Of a DNA stretch of 64,000 bases, positions 1-7,693 are shown one piece after another (positions within the stretch are counted from its first letter, which is position 1; each line of letters begins with the position of its first letter). The position numbers and the translations under genes are program-made. The DNA comes from Marinifilaceae bacterium. Its GTDB lineage: Bacteria; Bacteroidota; Bacteroidia; Bacteroidales; Marinifilaceae. The notes below the pieces were generated by a model. That model was given only the letters and a program-made list of their open reading frames with translations. It did no database searches and was not told where the DNA came from. Location of the stretch: assembly GCA_016936255.1 (NCBI GenBank), contig JAFGYE010000002.1, positions 62,001 through 126,000 on the forward strand, written 5' to 3'.

Positions 1-1027
1 GATACATTCCCAAACCAAACCCGTAATAGATGCTTGCACCTAAAATGGATTGAAATACATAGTTGGAAAGGCTCATTTTACCTATTGCTGAAAATGGAGT
101 CAGAACTTTTCGAAATAGATTGGTGTTGAACAGCAAAACAAATCCTGATACAAGGATTACCATGAATGAAAGATTAGCCCACGAGGTTTCGATGGTTTGC
201 ACTGAGCGACGAATGGCTTCACTACTAATTAATCCTCTAAGGTTCTTTTGAAGAATAAACAGGGGAATAAACACAATTATCGAAATAAGAAAAGTCTTTG
301 TCCAAAATCTGGTGTTTTTATCTGATTTAGTAAAAAGATTCATACGGCCGGCAAGCATCCCGAATAGAAAAGTTGAAAGAATATGAAAAAAACGACCATT
401 CTCCCAGCTCCAGGCAATAACGGCTCTCTTCCCATTCGTTAAATTGCCGTATACAGTACTTAAAAATGAATCAGCTTTTACGTATTCATCCATTTTGCCG
501 AAATAGGTCCACGATATTGGATTGGGCATTTTAATATCAGGATTTTGTATGGCTTTAAAAAGGCTAAATAATTCGTAAGGTTGAACAAACAGGAGTAAAG
601 CTATAGCCAATATCCACTTGTTGTTTAGTTTCACCAAGGGGATCAAAAACAAACCTACAAAAGCATAAAGTGTAAGTATATCACCTTGATAAAATGCTGA
701 GTTTATGATCCCGAAAACAAAAAGAAGCACTAAGCGCCATGCAAAGCGTACTCTAAAATCATTGCCTCGTTTGTTTTGATTGTTGGTCTGAATAAAAAAG
801 GTTAAGCCAAAAAGTAAGGCGAATATTGCGTAGGATTTTCCCCCAAAAAGGAAAAATAAGGAATCCCAAATTATTTTATCTAAAGAAACCATCCATGCAG
901 GAAGGTTTGCCGGCGAAAAATAAACATCGAAATGCTCAATATTGTGAAGGAGCATAATAGAGACAAGGGCAAAACCTCGTAAAGCATCTACAACGTGCAG
1001 ACGGTTTTTAATTGCAGGGGCATTCAT
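1..1027 (-). CDS. DUF418-family integral membrane protein, cut by the window edge
   Basis: Reading the minus strand from the ATG at 1027 gives an open frame to base 1 without a stop, about 342 residues, so the C-terminus is outside the window. It opens with a VDALRGFALVSIMLLHN segment, followed by several hydrophobic helices, and near the window edge has GKMSLSNYVFQSILG. These are the typical N-terminal (heparan-acetyltransferase/YeiB-like) and C-terminal DUF418 signatures. The family is polytopic in the inner membrane and of unknown biochemical role, possibly acyl transfer. It is the first gene after a clear intergenic stretch and is not obviously in an operon with the beta-barrel gene at 1220. 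Family assignment is firm; function is unknown. Confidence 0.85.
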   Translation of the reverse strand, partial: MNAPAIKNRLHVVDALRGFALVSIMLLHNIEHFDVYFSPANLPAWMVSLDKIIWDSLFFLFGGKSYAIFALLFGLTFFIQTNNQNKRGNDFRVRFAWRLVLLFVFGIINSAFYQGDILTLYAFVGLFLIPLVKLNNKWILAIALLLFVQPYELFSLFKAIQNPDIKMPNPISWTYFGKMDEYVKADSFLSTVYGNLTNGKRAVIAWSWENGRFFHILSTFLFGMLAGRMNLFTKSDKNTRFWTKTFLISIIVFIPLFILQKNLRGLISSEAIRRSVQTIETSWANLSFMVILVSGFVLLFNTNLFRKVLTPFSAIGKMSLSNYVFQSILGASIYYGFGLGMY

Positions 1028-1162
1028 TTGTGCATGGTTTGGTTAAATAGAGGATGCTAATTTAACTAAATTTTTTGTTTGTAAAAAGAGGGAAGATAAT
1101 GTTCAATAAAATGGTGCATAAATAAGTTCCAACCAGCCTAAATCAGAATGTTTCTGAAATCA

Positions 1163-1192
1163 AAAAATCCGATCAAATTGGATCGGACTTTG
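1163..1192 (-). terminator. Rho-independent terminator after the 1220-1795 gene
   Basis: An inverted repeat with a GTCCGATC / GATCGGA stem lies 28 bp beyond the stop codon of the beta-barrel gene and, on the minus strand, is followed by a T-run. Position and structure fit an intrinsic terminator. Confidence 0.75.
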
Positions 1193-1219
1193 TTTTATAT
1201 TTTAGAAAAATAGGATGAA

Positions 1220-1795
1220 TTAAAACGATGCAGCTATTCCAATTTGAAAAACGGAATTTTTAGCATCTATTTCAACATAGTCATTATTGAATATTTTAGT
1301 CAATCCAAAATTGTAGCGGGCTTCGATGCTAAATTGTTTGTTAAGGTCAAATTCAAGTCCAAAATCTAAGGATAAATCGAAATCTCTCATGGCTTTGTCA
1401 TAATCAGCAGTTTCACCGTCTTCTTCAAATTCAGAACTTAAATGAATGCCGATTTGAGGCCCTGCAACTGCAAATAGTTTATCGGTTCCAAACATTTTTG
1501 TGCGAAGCAATAGAGGAATATTTAAAAAGTTGGTTTTAAATTGCAAATTACTTCCTGCAAGATCATCTTTAGATCCTTGACGGGAATAAATCAACTCAGG
1601 CTGAAAAGCTAACGATTCCGTAAGACCTATTCTCATAAAACCACCAAAGTAAATGTCGGCTCTAGAATCACCGTTCATGTCATCTCCACTAAAGTTTGCA
1701 AGATTTAAACCTCCTTTTATTCCGTATTTTACATCCTGAGCAAATGAAGATGTGCCAATTGCGATAATGGCAAATAGTAGTACAATTTTTTTCAT
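1220..1795 (-). CDS. Outer-membrane beta-barrel protein (porin family, PF13568-like)
   Basis: The product has 191 residues. Residues 1-19 form a signal peptide ending in SSFAQ. The mature part starts with YGIKGGLNLANFSGDD, the usual opening of small Bacteroidota beta-barrels of the OMP_b-brl_2 type. Alternating strand patterns follow and the C-terminus ends in FQIGIAASF, with the terminal Phe expected of an outer-membrane barrel. The gene has its own promoter-like box and terminator, so it is probably monocistronic. No substrate can be inferred; such proteins are often structural or narrow pores. It is not closely similar to the other barrel at 4579-5151. Confidence 0.8.
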   Translation of the reverse strand: MKKIVLLFAIIAIGTSSFAQDVKYGIKGGLNLANFSGDDMNGDSRADIYFGGFMRIGLTESLAFQPELIYSRQGSKDDLAGSNLQFKTNFLNIPLLLRTKMFGTDKLFAVAGPQIGIHLSSEFEEDGETADYDKAMRDFDLSLDFGLEFDLNKQFSIEARYNFGLTKIFNNDYVEIDAKNSVFQIGIAASF

Positions 1796-1823
1796 GTGAT
1801 TTAGTTTAATAATTATTAAAGTT

Positions 1824-1831
1824 CAAACATA
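1824..1831 (-). promoter_or_regulatory. Bacteroidota -7 box for the 1220-1795 gene
   Basis: Read on the minus strand this is TATGTTTG, a perfect TAnnTTTG match, about 30 bp upstream of the ATG at 1795. No convincing -33 element was found at the standard spacing. Confidence 0.5.
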
Positions 1832-2018
1832 CAAAATGATATTGTATTTTGTGGCTGTCAAGTTTGCCAAGTTAATTGATGTTGATCAATGATCCTTTTT
1901 ATGTTGCTAAGATGTTTTGCTGATTGATTAAGGAAAATGCCATAGCTTGACGGCGTTAAGTTTAGATAACCTGCATGAGATGGTAAATTAAGAGTTATCT
2001 TGCATAGTGATGCTGAAT

Positions 2019-4124
2019 TTATTTGTTTTTGTCGACAGGCAAAGAAAAATACATTTCACTACCAACTCCAACTTTACTTTTCGCCCAAATTTGGCCACCA
2101 TTTTTATGAACAAATTCCTGACAAAGTATCAAACCCAATCCGGTCCCTTTTTCTTCGTTGGTTCCTACGCGTTGAGCGTTCTTTTCAATCATAAAAAGAT
2201 TATTCATTATTTGTTCACTCATGCCAATACCGGTGTCGCGTACACAAATTTCAAACACGTCATGATTCAATTTTCCGGTGAGCTTAATTACACCTCCTGC
2301 ATTACAGAATTTAATGGCGTTATTAAATAAATTGGAAACGACTATTTTAATGGTTTCCTTGTCGGCCCAAACTATTTGTGCATCATCAATATTATTTAGG
2401 ACATTAATTTTTTTAATTTCAGCAGCAGCCATGTTTGGTAAGATGCCTTCTTCTGCCAGATTCTTTATCAGATGTACCTCTTTATTCAATTGAATAAACC
2501 CACTTTGTGATCTGGACCATGTTAATAAATTTTCAAGCAGGGAATAGGTCGATTTTGAGGCATCTCCAACGTGATTGATCATTTCCAGACGTTCATCATC
2601 GTTGTACTCGTTATAATGATTGGTTAATTCATTATTAAAACCCAGAATTGCAGTAAAAGGACTTTTTAAATCATGAGCAATAATGGAGAAAAACTTGTCT
2701 TTAGTCGCATTTAGCTTTTGAAGGTTTTCTTCACTTACTTCTAATTTTTTGATATTGTCCTCCAGAAGTAATTTTTGTTCATTAATAAGTTTATGCTGTG
2801 ATTTTAAAATGATATTGTTTTTTTTGGATCTTAAAAAGTAAAATGCCACAATTGAAATCGAGAGAATGAGTAGAACAATAGCAAGCAAAGCCAGTGTGTA
2901 CTTGTTTTTCATGATAATAGCAGCATTTTTTGCCTGCTGATTTTTAAGTGCCAATTCAAGCTGTTGCTTCTCTATTTCATTCTTAGCCTTTTGTTCTTCA
3001 AATTCAACCAAATATTCAGCTACTTTCTCACTTTTTAAAGAATCGATGGCATTATTTGCCTTTTGCAGCGATTTGTATGCTTGTTTGTGATTTCCAATTT
3101 GTGAATAGGCTTTGGCACTCATCTTATAAATTTCAGGATATTCTTCCTGAACACCAATAGAATCGGATAATTTTAAGCATTTATCGAGAACGTGAATGCT
3201 TTCGAAGTACCTTTTTTGCTTGAAAAGCATTTCTCCTTGTTTGCGGTATACACGCGTCAAAATGTGCTGATAATTATTTTTGATGCAAATTTCGCTGGCT
3301 TTATTAATATAGTATTTTGTTGAATCAAAATTGTTGATGCCATTATAGTAACCTGATAAAGATAGGTACAAATAGGCTCGAACGTAATGACTGTCAATTG
3401 CAGGCAATAGGCTTATTATTTTTTGATAATCAGATTTAGCTTCACTAAACTTATGATGTTCGACTTTTAAAACCCCAACATTGGAATAGGAGATGGCTAA
3501 ATCTCCGATATTAGAGGAATATTGTTCCAGAGCGATGGATTTTTGAAAATAATTCAAGGCCAATTCGTAATTATTGAGCCGTTTGTAAATTGCACCAATG
3601 TTGTTGCAGCGGATGGACAAACTGGTTGTGTCTCTTAATTTTTCTGCAATTTCAAGTGCTTTAAGATTGTAGTCAAGACTTTTTAATTGATTTGACTCAT
3701 AGGAAGCCAAATAACTCATGCCACTGTAACAATCCAATAGGTTGACAGAATCTCTTTCCTGAATAAATTGACTGAGAGCCTTATTGAAATTTTCCATTGC
3801 CGGCTTTAATTTTCCGTCTTGAATTAATGCACGGGCAGTGTATAAATGGGATACAGCCAAACCATGATCGTAATTAATTTCCTGAGCCAGCAGCATTCCT
3901 TTTTGGCTGTAATGCAGAGAGCTGTCAATACTTATACCTCCAAATAAATAGGCTATTTGGTTGTAATTATCTACAAGCTGTTCTTGATCTGATTCAATTC
4001 GGTTCTGCTTCTGTAAAGAATCAATTTGAAATTGCTCGCTGTTTTGAGCCGTTGAAGGGGATGTAATGCAAAAAAAGCAGAGACAGAACAGGGCTATTTT
4101 GAATAGAAGTACTTTTTTCATCAT
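2019..4124 (-). CDS. TPR-containing membrane sensor histidine kinase
   Basis: The product has about 701 residues from the ATG at 4124; one codon upstream is TTG. A signal peptide (to about residue 27) is followed by a long periplasmic array of tetratricopeptide repeats (about 60-370). Then come a coiled coil, one membrane helix (about 408-430, TLALLAIVLLILSISIVAFY), a second coiled coil, and a HisKA domain with phospho-acceptor His in SIIAHDLKSPF. A HATPase_c domain ends the protein, with an N-box (SNLFNNAIKF), G1 (DTGIGM) and G2 (GTGLGL). All catalytic boxes are intact. This architecture is common in Bacteroidota and senses unknown envelope signals. No response regulator is adjacent, so its partner lies elsewhere. 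Confidence 0.92.
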   Translation of the reverse strand: MMKKVLLFKIALFCLCFFCITSPSTAQNSEQFQIDSLQKQNRIESDQEQLVDNYNQIAYLFGGISIDSSLHYSQKGMLLAQEINYDHGLAVSHLYTARALIQDGKLKPAMENFNKALSQFIQERDSVNLLDCYSGMSYLASYESNQLKSLDYNLKALEIAEKLRDTTSLSIRCNNIGAIYKRLNNYELALNYFQKSIALEQYSSNIGDLAISYSNVGVLKVEHHKFSEAKSDYQKIISLLPAIDSHYVRAYLYLSLSGYYNGINNFDSTKYYINKASEICIKNNYQHILTRVYRKQGEMLFKQKRYFESIHVLDKCLKLSDSIGVQEEYPEIYKMSAKAYSQIGNHKQAYKSLQKANNAIDSLKSEKVAEYLVEFEEQKAKNEIEKQQLELALKNQQAKNAAIIMKNKYTLALLAIVLLILSISIVAFYFLRSKKNNIILKSQHKLINEQKLLLEDNIKKLEVSEENLQKLNATKDKFFSIIAHDLKSPFTAILGFNNELTNHYNEYNDDERLEMINHVGDASKSTYSLLENLLTWSRSQSGFIQLNKEVHLIKNLAEEGILPNMAAAEIKKINVLNNIDDAQIVWADKETIKIVVSNLFNNAIKFCNAGGVIKLTGKLNHDVFEICVRDTGIGMSEQIMNNLFMIEKNAQRVGTNEEKGTGLGLILCQEFVHKNGGQIWAKSKVGVGSEMYFSLPVDKNK

Positions 4125-4402
4125 CAATTCTTTGGTAGGATGCGAAAATAACCAAAAAAATAAAATATATCTGATTTACAGAACATCTTTTGATCTTATA
4201 TTGAGGAAACAAGCCGTTAATTCCCGTATCCTGACCAAGGGGAATTTTTCGTTCACAAATAATGGCTTTTCTTGTGAAAACAGTCTGCTAAAATTCCCAA
4301 TCATTGGTTCATTTTAGTTCGGAAGAATTCTATATGGATGAACATTTTTTATTCATAAGAAATGGTTAAGAACTGCACTCATTGCGGAAAAAAAGAAAGA
4401 GA
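4125..4402. other. Intergenic region without a recognised gene
   Basis: About 280 bp upstream of the TPR kinase. Short frames here are shadows of the kinase N-terminus. Beyond the promoter region expected for the kinase, no conserved element was recognised. Confidence 0.4.
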
Positions 4403-4540
4403 GTGTCTAAAAAGTATTGTTCCATTGTCATTCTGAGCCTGTTGAAGAATCTTTCACTTTGAAAAACAGATGTTTCGTCCTGATAGCCATCGGGACCGCT
4501 CAACATGACAATCCAATACAAAATATTCCTTTTTAGACAC
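4403..4540. repeat. MITE-like hairpin element with terminal inverted repeats
   Basis: The 138-bp segment begins GTGTCTAAAAAG and ends CTTTTTAGACAC. The symmetry continues inward imperfectly: GTATTG plus ATTGTCATTCTGAGC on the left pairs with the reverse complement of GCTCAACATGACAATCCAATAC on the right. The core contains TTGTCATTCTGAGC and GAAGAATCT, a phrase that recurs in intergenic repeats of many Bacteroidota. It has no coding capacity and lies between two minus-strand genes, so its transcript would fold into a long hairpin and may end or stabilise the upstream mRNA. Confidence 0.7.
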
Positions 4541-4578
4541 CCTTTTGGTAATCAGGGGTTTATTTTAACTGAAAGGTT

Positions 4579-5151
4579 TTATTGTTTTTTCTTTCCGCCT
4601 CCAATTTCAATGCCCAGCTGTACGCTTAGGTAATCGCTGATGTTATTTCCTGTAAAGTTGTAAATCATTGCCAGTCTCATGTGGCCAACATTAAGACCGA
4701 TTCGTGGGGCAAATCCAAAATTATTTTCAGAACCTGTGTTTATATTTACCGACCAAATATCAGTATCAATACTTTGATCGTTTCTTTTGTAAAGCCCTAG
4801 TCCAAGACCAACAAATGGGCGTGTTTTTTGGTTGTTGAAGAAGTAATCACAAATAAACAGAACTGGTGTAACAGTAGAAGCATCTATATTTACACGACCA
4901 ATTCCAACAGAAATTTCGCCTGAACTAAGTCTTACCCCTTCTAAACGCAATCCAAAGGTGAAATTATCATTTAGACTGTACCTGGGTTCAATGTATGATC
5001 CGCCACCCAATCCGGATTCTTTATCAAGTGGAAATGCTAAAATTCCACCTACTTCTACTTTAAAAGGCTTAAAGGTTTGTTTCTGCGCGAAGCCCTGTTT
5101 GCCGGCAATTATTACCAACAGAAAGGCAGTGCAGTAAATAAGTCGTTTCAT
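4579..5151 (-). CDS. Small outer-membrane beta-barrel protein, function unknown
   Basis: The product has 190 residues. A signal peptide ends in KQGFAQ (about residue 23). The mature sequence has short amphipathic strands separated by polar turns, including PRYSLNDNFTFGLRLEGVRL, VTPVLFICDYFFNN, TRPFVGLGLGLY and FGFAPRIGLNVGHMRLAMIYN, typical of an 8-stranded outer-membrane barrel. It ends in a basic tail (GGGKKKQ) rather than an aromatic residue. It is probably transcribed alone, with the MITE-like element at 4403-4540 immediately downstream. No ligand or specific role is visible. Confidence 0.72.
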   Translation of the reverse strand: MKRLIYCTAFLLVIIAGKQGFAQKQTFKPFKVEVGGILAFPLDKESGLGGGSYIEPRYSLNDNFTFGLRLEGVRLSSGEISVGIGRVNIDASTVTPVLFICDYFFNNQKTRPFVGLGLGLYKRNDQSIDTDIWSVNINTGSENNFGFAPRIGLNVGHMRLAMIYNFTGNNISDYLSVQLGIEIGGGKKKQ

Positions 5152-5239
5152 ATCTGTTTGTGTTATCAGTTAGTAATCAGTTGAATAAGTTAAGGAAAAA
5201 ATAATTATCCGGTTTTTATTTAGATATCAAAACATTGGC

Positions 5240-6061
5240 TTACAATTTAAAGTTTCCAAATACTGTATGCCGGAGAGTGTGAAGGATTTCATTTTCATCG
5301 AGTTCAATTATAGCAGCGTAAAGTTGTTTGGCATTGCGGCCAGGATTTATGCAGTAAGATTCTCCTATTTTATCAACCCAACTGCCACTAAGCATCGGTG
5401 ATTCGTGAATGTGTCCATGCAAGCTTAAAATGGGTTGTTGCTTCCAAATTTGGTTTGTCAGCGCTTTACTGCCCAGATGATTTTGTTCCCAGCTAATATC
5501 TAGTTTACCTCCATAAGGTGGAGTATGGCAAAGCCATATTCTGCTCTTAGGATCGATATTCCGGACTTGTTCCTCTATACTTGGTTTTTTTAGAAAGTAG
5601 TTTGGAGGAATCGGTTTGATAGTACCGGAGGCAGAGGAGAGGTAATCGCCTTCCTGAGGTTGAATAGCATCAGATTCAAGATCTCGGGCTTCGTAATCTT
5701 TTCGATGAAAAGGAGTGTGGGGTACCATGGGGTAGCCCGATAGATTCATGTTTTTGTAGCGATAGCTTTTCAAGTGAAGTTGCTGGATGATGTTTGGAAG
5801 AGCCAACTGTTCCATTTTCATTATACTTGCCGGCCAGTCGTTGTTGCCCGGAATGAAAAGAATATCAAGCTTAATTTCCTTTGCGAATTGTAAAAAACAG
5901 TTATCTATAAATTGAAGCTGATCGGTGACTATCCGGGTATGGGCAAAGAGGTCTCCGCCCAACAAAAGAACATCAACATCCTTTTCCTGGTCGAGAATTG
6001 TAATCAGCTCATTGTACAGGTGATCATCTCCATGAAGATCTGAGGCATAGATCAGTTTCAT
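5240..6061 (-). CDS. Calcineurin-like metallophosphoesterase
   Basis: This is a dinuclear-metal phosphoesterase, probably cytoplasmic as no signal peptide is present. All family motifs are visible in order: DLHGD near the N-terminus (D-x-H), GGDLFAH (GDxx), GNNDWP (GNxD), CHTPPYGG, and HGHIHES (GHxH). I place the start at 6061 (MKLIYASDLHG) because the fold begins there; an in-frame ATG at 6088 would add nine residues without homology. Length (about 273) and motif spacing resemble the YfcE/Icc-like class that includes cyclic-nucleotide and other small phosphodiesterases. The substrate cannot be told from sequence. A stem-loop terminator at 6159-6186 separates it from the peroxiredoxin region. 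Confidence 0.85.
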   Translation of the reverse strand: MKLIYASDLHGDDHLYNELITILDQEKDVDVLLLGGDLFAHTRIVTDQLQFIDNCFLQFAKEIKLDILFIPGNNDWPASIMKMEQLALPNIIQQLHLKSYRYKNMNLSGYPMVPHTPFHRKDYEARDLESDAIQPQEGDYLSSASGTIKPIPPNYFLKKPSIEEQVRNIDPKSRIWLCHTPPYGGKLDISWEQNHLGSKALTNQIWKQQPILSLHGHIHESPMLSGSWVDKIGESYCINPGRNAKQLYAAIIELDENEILHTLRHTVFGNFKL

Positions 6062-6158
6062 GTGCGTTTCATTTCTGTTAGATTTCATTAGTTTGAGATA
6101 TAAATATATCGCTTTGACATGCTAAAGTCAACCTATCCTTTAGTAGAGCATTGGTAAA

Positions 6159-6186
6159 AATAAAGCCATCGCGGGGTGGCTTTATT
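6159..6186. terminator. Stem-loop terminator, 10-bp perfect stem
   Basis: AATAAAGCCA pairs with TGGCTTTATT around an 8-base loop. It lies between the metallophosphoesterase start and the 80-bp repeat, so on the minus strand it would stop read-through from the peroxiredoxin side. Confidence 0.65.
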
Positions 6187-6192
6187 GTCAAT

Positions 6193-6272
6193 TTGTGTTT
6201 TGATAATCATCTTTCCCATTTGCAGCAAAAAATCATAAGAAAGATATGGGCAGCTATTTTAGGTGTTGGTGA
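6193..6272. repeat. 80-bp direct repeat, copy A
   Basis: Identical over all 80 bp to 7393-7472, exactly 1200 bp away, so the two copies bracket the peroxiredoxin gene. Downstream, 6273-6450 is non-coding and looks like decayed sequence. It has GGTTTTTGAAAA directly after the repeat, which in copy B appears only after a 121-bp extra segment. See the finding on these repeats. Confidence 0.85.
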
Positions 6273-6455
6273 GGTTTTTGAAAAGTTGCGGATTCCTTAA
6301 AGGTGGTTTGTGTTGGAAATTGTTTGTTTTTGTTGGTGTTCGGAAGCGCTGATGGGAAAGACATACCACTCGAAAGTTTTTGGAAGAGTTGCTGGATTAT
6401 TTGCTTGTTGAGATTGAGGAATTTTTGAAATAGTACAACTTGATAAAGTAAAAAG

Positions 6456-6484
6456 AAAAGGCATCTCTATGGAGCTGCCTTTTT
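6456..6484 (-). terminator. Terminator after the peroxiredoxin gene
   Basis: The AAAAGGCA / TGCCTTTT inverted repeat lies 16 bp after the peroxiredoxin stop codon. On the minus strand its second arm runs into TTTT. Confidence 0.65.
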
Positions 6485-6500
6485 CGGTATTGATTAAGAA

Positions 6501-7205
6501 TTAATCGAGAATTTCTTCAATTGTAATGTAATCACCAACACGTCCAGTCATTTTTTCTGCATCAGTATTAACAGGAAGCGTTTTTTTGCCTGGTCTCCAT
6601 CCGGCAGGACAAACTTCTCCTGTTTTAGTTGCATGTTGCCATGCCTGCACCTGACGTAGAAATTCATTTACATTTCTACCTACAGAATCAGCTTGCACTT
6701 CCTGTGCTACACAAATTCCATCAGGGTTAAATAAAAATCTACCACGCAGTGCTACACCTTCTTCTTCGATAAGTACACCAAATGCACGGCTTACTTCCTG
6801 ATTTCCATCAGCACCTATGGTTAGTCTTAAACCTTTAAGGATTGGTTCAGTTTCAACAAATCTTTTGTGCGAAAATTTAGAATCAACTGATACAGCAAGG
6901 ATTTCAGTATTTAATTTCTGAAATTCATCATATTTAGCATTCATTGCCGCAATTTCAGTTGGGCAAACAAAGGTAAAGTCAGCAGGATAGAAGCATATTA
7001 CAGCCCATTTTCCCTTGTAATTATCACTCGATACTGTTGTGAAATGACCTGTGGCAGCATCATAAGCATCCATTGTGAAATTTGGCATTTCTTGTCTTAC
7101 CATTGTTGAACTCATCGTTTTTTCCTCCTTTACTGATTGATTACTATTTTTTGCATTTTCTACTTGAACTTTTTTTCTGGGTTTTAAACCCGTGTCACAT
7201 CCCAT
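6501..7205 (-). CDS. Typical 2-Cys peroxiredoxin (AhpC/Prx1 class)
   Basis: The enzyme reduces hydrogen peroxide and organic hydroperoxides with thiols. The peroxidatic Cys sits in DFTFVCPTEI and the resolving Cys in GEVCPAGWRPG, with the active-site Arg region in GVLIEEEGVALRGRFLFNP. Two starts are possible. The ATG at 7205 (234 residues) has AGGAGG upstream but adds a 30-residue basic, polar leader unlike the family. The ATG at 7115 (204 residues, MSSTMVRQEMPNF) has an excellent AAAGGAGG seven bases upstream and gives the usual length. Strong Shine-Dalgarno sites are unusual in this phylum, so two at one gene stand out. The gene is monocistronic, with palindromes upstream at 7270-7300 and 80-bp repeats on both sides. 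Confidence 0.93.
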   Translation of the reverse strand: MGCDTGLKPRKKVQVENAKNSNQSVKEEKTMSSTMVRQEMPNFTMDAYDAATGHFTTVSSDNYKGKWAVICFYPADFTFVCPTEIAAMNAKYDEFQKLNTEILAVSVDSKFSHKRFVETEPILKGLRLTIGADGNQEVSRAFGVLIEEEGVALRGRFLFNPDGICVAQEVQADSVGRNVNEFLRQVQAWQHATKTGEVCPAGWRPGKKTLPVNTDAEKMTGRVGDYITIEEILD

Positions 7206-7269
7206 AATTTAGCCTCCTGTTTTAAATTTTATTTATCCATTTATTATTTGATAAAGTTATTTATTATTC

Positions 7270-7300
7270 TTCTCAAAAGAGAATATTCTCAATTGAAAAT
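7270..7300. promoter_or_regulatory. Palindromic operator candidate upstream of the peroxiredoxin gene
   Basis: Overlapping dyads lie 65-95 bp upstream of the 7205 start: TTCTC-AAAA-GAGAA (7270-7283), the perfect 12-bp palindrome GAGAATATTCTC (7279-7290), and ATTCTC-AATT-GAAAAT (7285-7300). A peroxide-responsive repressor or activator site is plausible here, but the sequence does not match a classical PerR or OxyR box well enough to name the protein. Confidence 0.4.
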
Positions 7301-7392
7301 GTATATTTCATGATAGGGAAAATTTATAAGAATGATTTTAATTAGAAAAATGCTTCTAGATTTGTATGGCCATATTGTTTGTTATCAGGTGG

Positions 7393-7472
7393 TTGTGTTT
7401 TGATAATCATCTTTCCCATTTGCAGCAAAAAATCATAAGAAAGATATGGGCAGCTATTTTAGGTGTTGGTGA
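7393..7472. repeat. 80-bp direct repeat, copy B
   Basis: Perfect copy of 6193-6272 at a 1200-bp offset. The end of the repeat (GGCAGCTATTTTAGGTGTTGG) is also recognisable in diverged form at 10442-10461, so it belongs to a small repeat family. Confidence 0.85.
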
Positions 7473-7593
7473 AGTGGGAGAGAACAGACACCTCAACCCC
7501 GGCCCTTCTCCTCGAGGAGAAGGGAGCCTTCTTTTAAAAATGTGCAGATATCAGGAGCTGTATTCTCCTCTCCTTAAAGGTGAGGGATAGGGT
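7473..7593. repeat. MITE-like segment inserted in repeat copy B
   Basis: These 121 bp separate the 80-bp repeat from GGTTTTTGAAAA, which in copy A directly follows the repeat, so copy A looks like the empty site. The segment has imperfect inverted ends (ACCCCGGCCCTTCTCC against the complement of CTCCTTAAAGGTGAGGGATAGGGTT) and an internal CTTCTCCTCGAGGAGAAG palindrome. GC content is higher than the surroundings. A diverged relative lies at 10462-10585. Short frames across it are not genes. Confidence 0.55.
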
Positions 7594-7648
7594 TAGGTTT
7601 TTGAAAAATTATGGGCGAAAAAACTGTTGACGTGCTGGAAGAGATGAG

Positions 7649-7672
7649 AAAAGCCACCGTTAGGTGGCTTTT
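7649..7672. terminator. Terminator after rsgA
   Basis: AAAAGCCACC pairs with GGTGGCTTTT around a short loop. It lies 21 bp beyond the rsgA stop codon and has T-runs on both strands, so it could work in either direction. Confidence 0.8.
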
Positions 7673-7693
7673 ACTATTGTATTAGTATACTGT

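Noticed and set aside
63-251. Small plus-strand ORF
   Set aside because: Shadow of the DUF418 gene that covers the minus strand from 1027 to the window edge.
7366-7590. 74-codon plus-strand ORF
   Set aside because: Lies over the 80-bp repeat and the MITE-like segment; its peptide derives from repeat sequence.
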